Notes under the pieces: model-generated
Seen by the model: only the letters and a program-made list of their open reading frames with translations
The model's database searches: none
What the model was told of the DNA's origin: nothing
Part shown: one piece after another, positions 1 through 8,132 of the stretch
Position numbering within the stretch: the stretch's first letter is position 1
How the letters are laid out: each line of letters begins with the position of its first letter
Program-made: the position numbers and the translations under genes
Source: Verrucomicrobia bacterium SCGC AAA164-M04
Lineage (GTDB): Bacteria > Verrucomicrobiota > Verrucomicrobiae > Verrucomicrobiales > Akkermansiaceae
NCBI GenBank assembly: GCA_000383735.1
Contig: KB912122.1
Coordinates: 6,379-32,695 of the forward strand
Direction of reading: 5' to 3'
DNA length: 26,317 bases

Positions 1-1014
1 GTCTACTGCGAGGAGTTCTTTGATTAGAGAGTCTAGAGTTTTCTCGGACTGAATTAGATGATACTTATGAGGAACATCATTTAACGTTTTAAGGTTCTCG
101 AAAACTGGCGTGATCGCAGGTTTCGTTGCCGTCGCAGTATTACCAAATAGGCGTTTCGTAAGAGTTCGAAACTCCCAAATTTCGAAGAGCGACTTGAGGG
201 TTTCCTCATCTGGTTCTTCGAGCTTAAAGTCATCGAACGATTCTTCGATGGGGACGTCGGTGATGATGGTTGCTAGTTCTTTTGAAAGACGAGCTTGATC
301 GGAAAAATTGGTAACGTTTTCCTTCTGTTTGCCTTTGAGTTTGTCGGTGTTTCGAAGCAGTCCTTCGACTGAACCAAATTGAGAAACGAGCTTTTTTGCG
401 GTTTTTTCACCAATTCCTGGCACGCCAGGGATATTGTCGGAAGCATCGCCCCAGAGGCCTAGGATATCGATGACCTGCTTGGGATCGCTGATTCCCCAGT
501 TTTTGAGAATTTTTTCGTAGGTGAGAACCTCGTGATCTGACCCTTGTCGTCCTGGTTTCCACATCGCGGTGTGAGGTGCTACCAACTGTGCAAAATCCTT
601 ATCGGGCGTAACCATGAAGGTTTCGATCCCACCAGCTTCCTCGGCGCGACGGGCGACGGTGCCAATGATGTCATCGGCTTCGAAGCCGTCTATTACGAGG
701 ACAGGGATTTTGAAGGCGGCACAGACCTTTTTGACCTCGGGGATGGCGGCAGCGAGTTCTTCGGGCATGGCTTCGCGCTGGGCCTTGTATTCGGGGTAAA
801 GAATATGCCGGGCAGTTGGGGCTGATGTGTCAAAGGCAACAGCGAGGTGGGTTGGGGCCTCTTTTTCAATGATTGTAAGTAAGGTGTTCGTGAAACCGTA
901 GATTGCGGACGTGTTTACTCCTTGCGAATTCGTAATCGGATTGCGAATGAAGGCAAAGTGAGCACGATAGACTAGCGCCATGCCATCAAGTAGGAATAAA
1001 CGATTTTCTGCCAT
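1..1014 (-). CDS. polA: DNA polymerase I, 5'-nuclease N-terminal part (partial, 3' end outside window)
   Basis: The first 338 codons of DNA polymerase I are present; the rest lies beyond the left edge. DNA polymerase I removes RNA primers and fills repair gaps in the cytoplasm. The visible part is the FEN-type 5'-3' exonuclease domain. Metal-binding acidic residues appear in order: D10 (LLDGMALVYR), D62 (VAFDTSAP), the ADD at 113-115 (DGFEADDIIGT), D138/D140 (TPDKDF) and D190/D193 (GDASDNIPGVPGIGEKTA). The last runs into the helix-hairpin-helix that grips DNA. The ATG at 1014 is preceded at a workable distance by an AGGAG-like stretch and gives the expected N-terminus. The gene is divergent from the secreted-protein gene at 1118, with 103 bases between. 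Whether the 3'-5' proofreading domain and polymerase domain are intact cannot be seen. Confidence 0.96.
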   Translation of the reverse strand, partial: MAENRLFLLDGMALVYRAHFAFIRNPITNSQGVNTSAIYGFTNTLLTIIEKEAPTHLAVAFDTSAPTARHILYPEYKAQREAMPEELAAAIPEVKKVCAAFKIPVLVIDGFEADDIIGTVARRAEEAGGIETFMVTPDKDFAQLVAPHTAMWKPGRQGSDHEVLTYEKILKNWGISDPKQVIDILGLWGDASDNIPGVPGIGEKTAKKLVSQFGSVEGLLRNTDKLKGKQKENVTNFSDQARLSKELATIITDVPIEESFDDFKLEEPDEETLKSLFEIWEFRTLTKRLFGNTATATKPAITPVFENLKTLNDVPHKYHLIQSEKTLDSLIKELLAVD

Positions 1015-1117
1015 GGGAGGAGCCTTTCTCCTCAAGGGCGAAAGGTCAAATGCCGACTTTGACTGCGTGACAATCTGATAATTCTGTTTTAGCCTCTCAC
1101 AAGATTCTCATCTGATT
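1015..1117. other. Divergent intergenic region between polA and the Pro/Ala-linker gene
   Basis: This 103-base spacer must hold the start signals of polA (minus) and of the gene at 1118 (plus). A TTGACT at 1059-1064 and a GATAAT at 1077-1082 lie on the plus strand but are only 12 bases apart, too close for a normal sigma-70 promoter. I see no convincing promoter, operator or RNA structure. Confidence 0.5.
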
Positions 1118-1948
1118 ATGAAATACGCTCAATTTTCTGCAGTTGTCCTTGTCCTCTACTTTCTGGGAAGAATTCTTAGTGGAACAATAACCCCCGCACT
1201 GGTCGACGTGAGAGAAGAAGCGAGTGGGATGGTTGTTATTGTGAAATACAAGGGGGCAAGTTATGAGATAAATTTAGACGAAGTTCGTGATAATGACCTA
1301 CCTGAGACTGTTACCATTGAAAACCCTACTGTCATCCCGACTTCTGGTGGAGAAGGGCAGGTGAGGTTAAAGAAGGGGGATGTTGTCACACTTTTGAATC
1401 GCAAGAATGATTCGTTGATCGTCGAGAAGTCTGACTCTAACGGAAAAGGTAAAATTTCGCCAAAGGATACGGACCTTTTCCAGCAATTGGTTAAAACAAT
1501 TTATGAAAGAGAGGCTGGAGGTGCTGTCGCGACTACGAATCCGCCGGTGTCGATTCCTGCACCTGCACCTGCACCTGCACCTGCACCTGCACCTGCACCT
1601 GCACCTGTTGCTAAAATTGATCCGGTTGTTCCTAATCCGGATCCAATGCCAGTTGTTGAACCTACTCCTGCACCTGCCGCGGACGCGAAGCTTGGTGAAG
1701 ATAAGATCATTGCTTTAATGAAAGACAGTATTGCAGGTGGGGCCGTGAAAGAGTTTACCAGTGATCAAGTTAAGGGGTGGAAAGCGAGCGGAGAAGAGAC
1801 AATTGATGGGACAGAGTATCAAACTGGCCTGGCAGCCTACGAAGCTGCTACGATTTTCGGGGTTCGGCCGGTTCAGGCTAAGGCTCTGATCAAGGATGGG
1901 AAAATCGAGCGCTGGGTTTACGCCAAAAGCGGAATGGAAATCCAATAA
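1118..1948 (+). CDS. Exported or membrane-anchored protein with a Pro/Ala repeat linker, function unknown
   Basis: A 276-residue protein I do not recognise. Residues 5-25 form a hydrophobic N-terminal segment that could be an uncleaved anchor or a signal peptide. A first domain (about 28-135) is rich in beta-type sequence and charged residues. It is followed by a proline-rich linker, strictly alternating Pro-Ala at about 147-163 and continuing as a Pro/Val-rich stretch to about 188. The C-terminal domain (190-276) starts with a charged helix (EDKIIALMKDS) and contains GEETIDGTEYQTGLAAYEA. Such linkers usually separate two folded domains outside the cytoplasm, for example across peptidoglycan. 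The gene stands alone: polA is divergent upstream, and a strong terminator follows 21 bases after the stop. No catalytic motif is visible. Confidence 0.85.
   Translation: MKYAQFSAVVLVLYFLGRILSGTITPALVDVREEASGMVVIVKYKGASYEINLDEVRDNDLPETVTIENPTVIPTSGGEGQVRLKKGDVVTLLNRKNDSLIVEKSDSNGKGKISPKDTDLFQQLVKTIYEREAGGAVATTNPPVSIPAPAPAPAPAPAPAPAPVAKIDPVVPNPDPMPVVEPTPAPAADAKLGEDKIIALMKDSIAGGAVKEFTSDQVKGWKASGEETIDGTEYQTGLAAYEAATIFGVRPVQAKALIKDGKIERWVYAKSGMEIQ
1556..1607 (+). repeat. Hexanucleotide tandem repeat (CCTGCA)n encoding Pro-Ala
   Basis: The unit CCTGCA is repeated without interruption for 52 bases, about 8.7 copies, inside the gene at 1118-1948. Each unit is exactly two codons (Pro, Ala), so gain or loss of a unit changes linker length by two residues without shifting the frame. 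Confidence 0.95.
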
Positions 1949-1968
1949 GTGGGTCAAAGAAACTCCAT

Positions 1969-1999
1969 AAAAAAGGCGATCGAGATGATCGCCTTTTTT
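1969..1999. terminator. Bidirectional rho-independent terminator
   Basis: A perfect 7-bp stem, GGCGATC (1975-1981) and GATCGCC (1987-1993), with a 5-base loop, is flanked by AAAAAA (1969-1974) and TTTTTT (1994-1999). Either strand therefore gives a hairpin followed by a U-run. It lies between the convergent stops of the plus-strand gene at 1948 and korB at 2030 and fits a shared terminator for both. Confidence 0.93.
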
Positions 2000-2008
2000 C
2001 ATATGATT

Positions 2009-2024
2009 ACTTTAGCGCTAAAGT
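2009..2024. repeat. 16-bp perfect palindrome between korB stop and terminator
   Basis: ACTTTAGCGCTAAAGT reads identically on both strands. It lies just 3' of the korB stop, before the shared terminator. It has no U-run of its own. It could be an mRNA-stabilising hairpin for the kor transcript or a protein-binding site; the sequence alone does not decide. Confidence 0.6.
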
Positions 2025-2029
2025 GATTC

Positions 2030-2929
2030 TTAGCGCATTGAAGCGAAGCGCTGCCTGAGGAGATCACGTTCGCTGAGATCACCGATCTTGCTGCGAGCGT
2101 CTGTAAGCCATTCGCGTTCAAGTTCATTTTTAGTGGGCCTTTTGGTTTCATAATAGACGCCAAATTTTCCGGGAGTAAGGTCTTGTGAAAGGTCCATTGC
2201 TGCCGCGACAGACTCCAGGTCTTGTTCTTCCTCGTTGACGAGGTCAAATACCCCACCTTTGCGCGGAATACTATCGTCGAACGAACCAGGGTTGAACATG
2301 GTGCATTCTGAAAGGGTTTCTACGACTGCGAAACCGGGGTGAAGAATCGCTCGCTCGAACATTTCGTTCATATGCTTTACTTGCGCGGCATGAGTACGGG
2401 CGATGAAGGTTGCGCCGCTAGAAACCAGTTGGGCCATCGGATTGATTGGACGGTCAATCGCTCCTCGAGGGTCAGTTTTTGATCGCTGCCCAATCGGAGT
2501 GGTCGGGGAGGTCTGGTTTTTTGTGAGACCGTAAACGAAGTTATCCATCACGACGTAAGAGAGGTTGACGTTTTTTCGTGCGGCGTGGTTGAGGTGGTTT
2601 CCTCCGATGGAGAATCCGTCGCCATCACCGCCAAAAACGAAGACGTGAAGATCAGGGCGGGAAAGCGAAATTCCGGTAGCAAGTGGAAGAGCCCGGCCGT
2701 GAATGAAATGGATTCCGTGAGTGTTTACAAAATAGGGAAAGCGGGAAGAACACCCAATTCCAGCGACACAGACGATCTTCTCGTGTGGAATCCCGAGTTT
2801 TTGGACAACATTAAAAAAGGAAGCAAGCACTGCGAAATCGCCGCAAGCAGGACACCAAGTAGGCTTATCTGCTTTGAGTTGCTTCTTTGTAAGCTTTTCG
2901 GCGGGAGTGGCTGAGGTGGTATCTGACAT
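2030..2929 (-). CDS. korB: 2-oxoacid:ferredoxin oxidoreductase, beta subunit
   Basis: The thiamine-diphosphate subunit of a 2-oxoacid (probably 2-oxoglutarate) ferredoxin oxidoreductase, which converts 2-oxoacid plus CoA to acyl-CoA, CO2 and reduced ferredoxin. At 299 residues it has typical family length. TWCPACGDF (24-32) supplies C26 and C29, GIGCSSRFPYF supplies C60, and C209 in LSECTMFNPG is the likely fourth ligand of the [4Fe-4S] cluster. The ThDP/Mg motif GDGDGFSIGGNH is at 101-112, followed by MDNFVYGLTKNQTSPTT. It lies 33 bases downstream of the alpha subunit gene, in the order korA-korB, and ends before a palindrome and a strong terminator. Substrate choice between 2-oxoglutarate and another 2-oxoacid is inferred from overall family resemblance, not proven. 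Confidence 0.95.
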   Translation of the reverse strand: MSDTTSATPAEKLTKKQLKADKPTWCPACGDFAVLASFFNVVQKLGIPHEKIVCVAGIGCSSRFPYFVNTHGIHFIHGRALPLATGISLSRPDLHVFVFGGDGDGFSIGGNHLNHAARKNVNLSYVVMDNFVYGLTKNQTSPTTPIGQRSKTDPRGAIDRPINPMAQLVSSGATFIARTHAAQVKHMNEMFERAILHPGFAVVETLSECTMFNPGSFDDSIPRKGGVFDLVNEEEQDLESVAAAMDLSQDLTPGKFGVYYETKRPTKNELEREWLTDARSKIGDLSERDLLRQRFASMR

Positions 2930-2962
2930 GATTAAAGTCGGTTTGAGATTGGGGGAAATATT

Positions 2963-4741
2963 TTAGCCTTTGATGAGTGCTTCGGCAGCGTCTGTGATTT
3001 CCAGAACACGGAAACTGATACCTTGAACTTTATTCACGGATTCGATCTTGGGATTGCAAGTTTTGCCTCTCAGGAGAGTCGCAAGCTGACCGTAACCATA
3101 AACTCCGGAATCATTCATTTCGGGTACGAGGACGTGATCGTATTTTTCGAAAAGTTCGCCCAAACCATCCGGAAGTGGATGGACATGGCGGATGTTAATT
3201 GAGCCTACTTTATGACCAAGGCCGTTGAGTCGGTCTGTGGCCTCCTTAATGGGGCCGTAAGTGGATCCCCAGCCGACTAGAAGAAGAGAACCGCCTTTCT
3301 CACCATGGACCTCGGGGAGAGGGAGCGATTTGGCAAGGTTTACGAGCTTATTCCGTCGTTTCTCTGTCATCTTCTCGTGGTTGAGTGGGTTGCCAGAAGG
3401 GTGGCCCCATTCGTCATGCTCGAGGCCGGTTACAACTGGGTATTTCCCTTCGCTGGAACGCGCTCCCGGAGGTGAATGACGAGTTAATTGATCGAGAGGG
3501 TATGGCTTGAAATCTGCTCCTCGCTCGGAGAGGTCGAGTTCCGGATCTTGCCAGTGGGTTTCAAGGTCGGGCTCTTCGAACGCTTCAAGGCGGGTTGCGA
3601 TCGCTTGATCGGAGAGAATGAAAACAGGAGTCGAATATTCCTTGGCAAGGCGGCAAGCTTCAAGGGCGGTGTAGAAACAGTCTTCGACATTTTTGGGGGC
3701 TAAGACAATACGAGGGGCATCGCCGTGGGATCCGTAAATGGCTTGTAGCAAATCGGATTGTTCGACAGAAGTTGGAAGACCGGTGGAAGGCCCTCCCCGC
3801 TGGATGTTGACTACGATGAGCGGAAGCTCGGCCATGCTGGCGTAGCCGAGAGCTTCTGATTTCAGGGCTAGACCGGGGCCGGATGAGCCGGTGATAGCGA
3901 GGTGACCTGAATAAGAAGCTCCTAGGGCGAGGGAAACTGCGGCAAGCTCGTCCTCACATTGAATGAACATGCCATTATACTTTGGAAGCTCGGTGCGAAG
4001 AAACTCCATGATAGTGGTCCACGGAGTGATGGGGTATCCAGCACCGAAGCGGCAACCACCTGCTATCAGACCGAGCGAAATCATGGTGTTGCCATCAGTG
4101 GAGATACGATTAGCTGCATCATTTTCGCCAGGAGCCATCGGCATGTGCTCTATGTCGTGGACGGGCCAGGCATAACCGGCGTCGAAAGCGAGCATTGCAT
4201 TGCGCAGAATATCCTCCGATTTTCTACCGAATTTCTTAGCAATAATCGCGGTCATCTTCTCGCGGTCCAATTGGTAGACAGCGCAGAGCAGGCCAAGAAC
4301 AAAGATGTTTTTCCCTCTCGATTTGGCGCTTCCGCCAATCGCTTCGATAGTTGCCGAAGTGAAGGGGACTCCGATGTGGATGATCCCACGCTCGTCTTTC
4401 AATTCTTCAACATTATCGCTATCGTAAAAGCAGATACCTCCATCTTTGAGAGTGTCAAGATGACCATCATAGGAATGCTGGTAAAACGCGACCAGGGTAT
4501 CGGCGCGATCTCCGGGGTGGAGGACCTCTCCCGAGCCGAGGTGGACTTGAAAAATAGAAGGTCCGCCGGAGATGGTGCTGGGAATCGTCATGTAGGTCAT
4601 GACCTCCTGAGCAGTGGTGCCGGCGAGCTGACCAAGGAAGGCCCCCACCGACTGAATACCGTCCTGGGAGTCGCCGGCGAGGCGGATGACAGCGTTACGA
4701 AGATCCGAAGAGGCGGCGGGCGGAGAAGCTGTTTGCGACAT
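2963..4741 (-). CDS. korA: 2-oxoacid:ferredoxin oxidoreductase, fused gamma-alpha subunit
   Basis: A 592-residue partner of KorB in which the gamma domain (about 15-185, starting IRLAGDSQDGIQSVGAFLG) is fused ahead of the alpha pyrimidine-binding domain (about 215-590). The alpha part carries SLGLIAGGCRFGAGYPITP, with the characteristic YPITP at 236-240, and later LIVVNIQRGGPSTGLPT. The fused form is typical of the two-subunit KorAB enzymes found in many aerobes and facultative organisms. No delta (ferredoxin) subunit gene is adjacent, so a separately encoded ferredoxin must accept the electrons. The ATG at 4741 follows a 117-base gap after the TPR gene, so a separate promoter is likely, although none stands out. 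Confidence 0.95.
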   Translation of the reverse strand: MSQTASPPAASSDLRNAVIRLAGDSQDGIQSVGAFLGQLAGTTAQEVMTYMTIPSTISGGPSIFQVHLGSGEVLHPGDRADTLVAFYQHSYDGHLDTLKDGGICFYDSDNVEELKDERGIIHIGVPFTSATIEAIGGSAKSRGKNIFVLGLLCAVYQLDREKMTAIIAKKFGRKSEDILRNAMLAFDAGYAWPVHDIEHMPMAPGENDAANRISTDGNTMISLGLIAGGCRFGAGYPITPWTTIMEFLRTELPKYNGMFIQCEDELAAVSLALGASYSGHLAITGSSGPGLALKSEALGYASMAELPLIVVNIQRGGPSTGLPTSVEQSDLLQAIYGSHGDAPRIVLAPKNVEDCFYTALEACRLAKEYSTPVFILSDQAIATRLEAFEEPDLETHWQDPELDLSERGADFKPYPLDQLTRHSPPGARSSEGKYPVVTGLEHDEWGHPSGNPLNHEKMTEKRRNKLVNLAKSLPLPEVHGEKGGSLLLVGWGSTYGPIKEATDRLNGLGHKVGSINIRHVHPLPDGLGELFEKYDHVLVPEMNDSGVYGYGQLATLLRGKTCNPKIESVNKVQGISFRVLEITDAAEALIKG

Positions 4742-4858
4742 GATCGTGGAAAGTGTTCAAATAAGGTGCGGCGGGATAACCCTTGGGCCCAGTAAACTAA
4801 AGGAAAAAATGCAATTTTGGGGACCTTATTTCTGCAAAGAGCAAGCGTGGGTGAACGG

Positions 4859-7474
4859 CTACTGATTTGGGAGAGTTTTTTCGAGAGGCGCTTGGCGTCC
4901 TCGATAGATGAAATGTTCGAGGCCAATGCGCTCAGCTATCTTACGTGCGTCCTCAGCGCGCGGGCTTCCACTCCTTCCAATTTTTTCAGCAAGCTGAATA
5001 GCGGCTTTCCAGCGCTCTTCCCTTTCTAGAAGGGAAAGTGCCCCTTCAATGCCACACTTGTCATACCATTTCCATTCGAGAGAAGTAGTGGTTTCAGGAG
5101 AAAACTCACGATTGATCACTCGAAAATAAGATTCGAGGGCTTGCGCATTTTCACCTAATTTTTCGAGGGCTTGTCCGCTTATGTAATGCGCCCGATTTTG
5201 GGTGGAAGCCGGCAAGTTTTCAAGCTTGAGAAGGCTCTCGTAAAATTCCAAGGCGATCTGGTGCTGCCCAATTTGGTTGGATGCATCGGCTCCAAGAACG
5301 AGAAAGCGTCGCTGGTCGCTTTGGGAATTATTTTCATTCTTAAGAAAAGTTACGATTTCGCCCAGTGCCCGTTCCTGTTGGTTTCGGTCGATCAAAAGAC
5401 TACAAAGATTGATGGCGGCTTCATTGGCGAGCACACCTTTTTTATCGATGAGTTCCCGAAATCGAAGAATAGCGGTCTTGTCCGCAGAGTCGGTTTTGAG
5501 CGCGGTAGATGTCAGTGCGCTGTAGTAGCGGGCCGGGTCTGTAAATTCGCTCGCTGGATATTTCTCAATTAAAAGTTCAAATTGGTAGTTCGCTTTACCA
5601 ATTTCCTTGTCCCTTTCGTTAGTTGGTTTGCGATAGGTCTGGCCAAGCTGAAAGAGAACCCGTGGTGCTAAAGGGTGGGAAGGGGCCTTGGTTAGAAAAT
5701 CCTGAGCTTGTTGTATTCCTTTATTTAGAGCGAGTAACACGAGGACTCGCCTGGCTTCAAAATCAGGTTTGGTCTTAAGATCAAACTTGAGGGGCGTGAT
5801 GTTTTTAAGGGCCAGTTCTCGATCGAAGGGCAAGCTGAAAATCGCGCTTTCGGCAAGAGCCAAAGCGGCCTCGGGCCTGCGGGGATTATCAGGGAAATTT
5901 GCGAGGAAGCTTATGAGAAGGTCCCGGGCTTCGGTGGCTCTTTTTGAGGAAAGGAACAAGCCTCGTTCTAGGATGAGAAATGAACGGGCTTCAGGGCTGT
6001 CGAGATTGCGTGTTATTTCATCGATCTCCTTTGAGCGTGTTGAAGTAAGTAGAGTGATCCCGGCATTTAAAGCCGCAAGTGACCCAAGATCATCTCGCTG
6101 GATTTCCCGGGCAATTTCTTCGGCCTCAAGAAAGAGCTGGCTCGCTTTGGTTTGTTCTTCGATGGCAAATGCAGCCTTTGCTGCAAGGGCTTTGGCGTAG
6201 GCTTTGGTTGCTGGCGCAGCTTTTTCGTCATCGATTAGAGAAAAGGTGGCTAGTGCTTGCTCAAAATTATTTTTTTTAAAGTTTAGGACGCCGAGTTCGA
6301 GTAATGAGCGGTTTACGAATGCTGAGCCACTTGGGCTGATGAGCTGAAGTTGCGCGGCTCTTTTGCGACCTTCTCTTCTCTGGTTCAGGTCGTCAGATTG
6401 AAGTTGGATACTTGTGAGAAATGAAAGTGAGAAAAGGCTTCTCGGCTCAGGTAAGGTGGTGGAGGGAACGGCGTTAAGGGGAGTTAGGTTTATTGCTTGA
6501 ACGGAACTGGAGTTTTTCACCGATGGGTTTTCTAGGAACGTTTGTCGAAGAGGAGCCCACTTTGAAATATTTAAAATAAGGGCGGCTGGGTCAGTCTTGT
6601 CTGCCCAAATTCTCAAGCGTGCAAAAATGGCTTCCAAGTTCGGTGGAGCCGGATTCTTGTTGAGGGCCTCGAGCAATGAATCAATTGCAGAGGATTCATT
6701 TCCTTCAAGGGAAAGGCTATCGGCAAGAGCGATGGTTGATTCGTGGTAAAGTGCGGCAGGGAGATTTTTCCGAATCTCTGGATCGTTGAGTAAGGTTTGA
6801 AATGTTCCAACTGCAGCGGGGCGATCGCCTCTTGCGAGTTGAAGCCTTCCATTAAGATAACGAATGAGACTTTCTTCGACGGGAGTGGAAGGTTTTGATT
6901 TTTCAAGAAGGGAGCTGGCTTCATCGAGTTGATTCAGTGAGAGGGCAACCGAGATAAGTTGCAGTGTGGTTTCCTTTTGGATTGAAGCGTCCTTCGATTT
7001 TAAAAGTGGGATCAATATCGGCCGAGCGTCTTTGGGATTGCCGAGAGCGAGTAAAAGTTTTCCGGTTTGGAGGTCCGCGTTTTCTCGCATGTTCATGCGG
7101 TCAATTTTTTCGAGTTCACCGATCGCATCCCGATACCTGCCCATCTGGACGAGTGAGTAGCTCCTCCAAAGATGGGCGGGGCTGAATTCTCTCAAAAGTG
7201 GGTTGTCGAGCGTTTTGAGAGCGATGCCAGGTGTGCCTGCCCGGATCTGAGCTTCCCCGAGAAGGGTTAGAAGGGTTGCGCGGGCGGTTTCGTCGAGATC
7301 TTCCCGCGTTAAAAGTTTTTCAATTCTTGGAATTGCAAGATCAGGAAGGTAATCGGAGATATACTTTTTGGCCGCCTGATATTCCGGTGACTGTTGAACC
7401 TTGCTCAAAGTGAAACCTTCTCCGAACAAGGACGATGAACAGCAGAGGAGGAAGGCTAATCCTAGTAATCGCAC
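4859..7474 (-). CDS. Large exported TPR-repeat protein
   Basis: An 871-residue protein with a Sec-type signal peptide (MRLLGLAFLLCCSSSLFGEG) and, along its whole length, helical-hairpin repeats of tetratricopeptide type. Examples are ARATLLTLLGEAQIRAGTPG near 65, ASIQKETTLQLISVALSLNQ near 165, and ALEFYESLLKLENLPASTQN near 770. Stretches such as AKYIS...YLPDLAIPRIEKLL and APRVLFQLGQTYRKPT resemble the YbgF/BamD-like TPRs of envelope-assembly proteins. It has no catalytic motif; such proteins act as periplasmic scaffolds. The start is GTG at 7474, because the overlapping ATG two bases upstream runs into a stop within four codons. It lies 37 bases after upp and probably belongs to the same transcript. 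The exact partner and role are unknown. Confidence 0.85.
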   Translation of the reverse strand: MRLLGLAFLLCCSSSLFGEGFTLSKVQQSPEYQAAKKYISDYLPDLAIPRIEKLLTREDLDETARATLLTLLGEAQIRAGTPGIALKTLDNPLLREFSPAHLWRSYSLVQMGRYRDAIGELEKIDRMNMRENADLQTGKLLLALGNPKDARPILIPLLKSKDASIQKETTLQLISVALSLNQLDEASSLLEKSKPSTPVEESLIRYLNGRLQLARGDRPAAVGTFQTLLNDPEIRKNLPAALYHESTIALADSLSLEGNESSAIDSLLEALNKNPAPPNLEAIFARLRIWADKTDPAALILNISKWAPLRQTFLENPSVKNSSSVQAINLTPLNAVPSTTLPEPRSLFSLSFLTSIQLQSDDLNQRREGRKRAAQLQLISPSGSAFVNRSLLELGVLNFKKNNFEQALATFSLIDDEKAAPATKAYAKALAAKAAFAIEEQTKASQLFLEAEEIAREIQRDDLGSLAALNAGITLLTSTRSKEIDEITRNLDSPEARSFLILERGLFLSSKRATEARDLLISFLANFPDNPRRPEAALALAESAIFSLPFDRELALKNITPLKFDLKTKPDFEARRVLVLLALNKGIQQAQDFLTKAPSHPLAPRVLFQLGQTYRKPTNERDKEIGKANYQFELLIEKYPASEFTDPARYYSALTSTALKTDSADKTAILRFRELIDKKGVLANEAAINLCSLLIDRNQQERALGEIVTFLKNENNSQSDQRRFLVLGADASNQIGQHQIALEFYESLLKLENLPASTQNRAHYISGQALEKLGENAQALESYFRVINREFSPETTTSLEWKWYDKCGIEGALSLLEREERWKAAIQLAEKIGRSGSPRAEDARKIAERIGLEHFIYRGRQAPLEKTLPNQ

Positions 7475-7511
7475 ATGAGAAGAATAAGCCTAAGTTCGAG
7501 AGAGCGCCATC

Positions 7512-8132
7512 TTATAAGGTGCCGAAGATTCGATCGCCGGCGTCGCCCAAACCTGGAATAATATATCCTTGTTTATTGAGACCTTCGTCAACCGCCGCGG
7601 AAGTGATCCTTACATCGGGATGACTCTCTTCGAGAGCCTTTATCCCTTCGGGGCTGGCAACGAGGCACACGAAATGGAGATGTGTGGCTCCCCGTTCTTT
7701 AAGGCCGTCGATTGCGGCTATGGCGCTGCCTCCTGTCGCTAGCATCGGGTCTAAAACAAAGACTTCAGATTCCGCGATATGGTCGGGAATTCTTTCGAGA
7801 TAGACTTCTGGTTGAAGGCTTTCCTCATTCCTCTTCATCCCATAGTGAGCTACGGTTGCTTCAGGGAGCATTTGAAGAAAAGGCTCACTGAACCCGAGCC
7901 CTGCTCTGAGAATAGGAACAAGCACTATTTGACGAGCCAATTCTTGACCTCTCATAGAGGTGAGCGGCGTGACCACTTCTGTTTCCTTCGTTGCTAAATG
8001 GGCCGTTGCAGGTAAGACCAATAGCCTTGCAATGTCGGAAAGATAGTTCCTAAAATCCTTTGGCGGACAAGAGGTAGAGCGAAGTCGAGCGAGTCGGTCA
8101 GCCACTAGTGGGTGATTTTTGAGGTCAGGCAT
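7512..8132 (-). CDS. upp: Uracil phosphoribosyltransferase
   Basis: Pyrimidine salvage enzyme: uracil plus PRPP gives UMP and pyrophosphate in the cytoplasm. At 206 residues it matches the bacterial family. The PRPP-binding loop is LDPMLATGGSA (127-137), and the uracil-recognition C-terminus is YIIPGLGDAGDRIFGT (190-205). VPILRAGLGF at 72-81 is the usual substrate loop. The ATG at 8132 overlaps the end of the upstream response-regulator gene by 8 bases, so translation is probably coupled. It is in the same operon as carA and purA, which links de novo and salvage nucleotide synthesis. Confidence 0.97.
   Translation of the reverse strand: MPDLKNHPLVADRLARLRSTSCPPKDFRNYLSDIARLLVLPATAHLATKETEVVTPLTSMRGQELARQIVLVPILRAGLGFSEPFLQMLPEATVAHYGMKRNEESLQPEVYLERIPDHIAESEVFVLDPMLATGGSAIAAIDGLKERGATHLHFVCLVASPEGIKALEESHPDVRITSAAVDEGLNKQGYIIPGLGDAGDRIFGTL

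Noticed and set aside
415..432. Inverted repeat CCTGGCACGCCAGG inside polA
   Set aside because: It encodes the conserved PGVPG turn of the helix-hairpin-helix and needs no other explanation.
1059..1082. TTGACT and GATAAT as a promoter for the gene at 1118
   Set aside because: The spacing is only 12 bases, too short for a sigma-70 promoter.
1501..1718. Open frames opposite and alongside the Pro-Ala repeat (Ala/Gly- and His/Leu-repeat proteins)
   Set aside because: They are by-products of the hexamer repeat, which stays open in several frames.
3959..4795. A 278-codon open frame on the plus strand opposite korA
   Set aside because: It lies wholly antisense to a clearly conserved gene, and its translation shows no domain or plausible composition.
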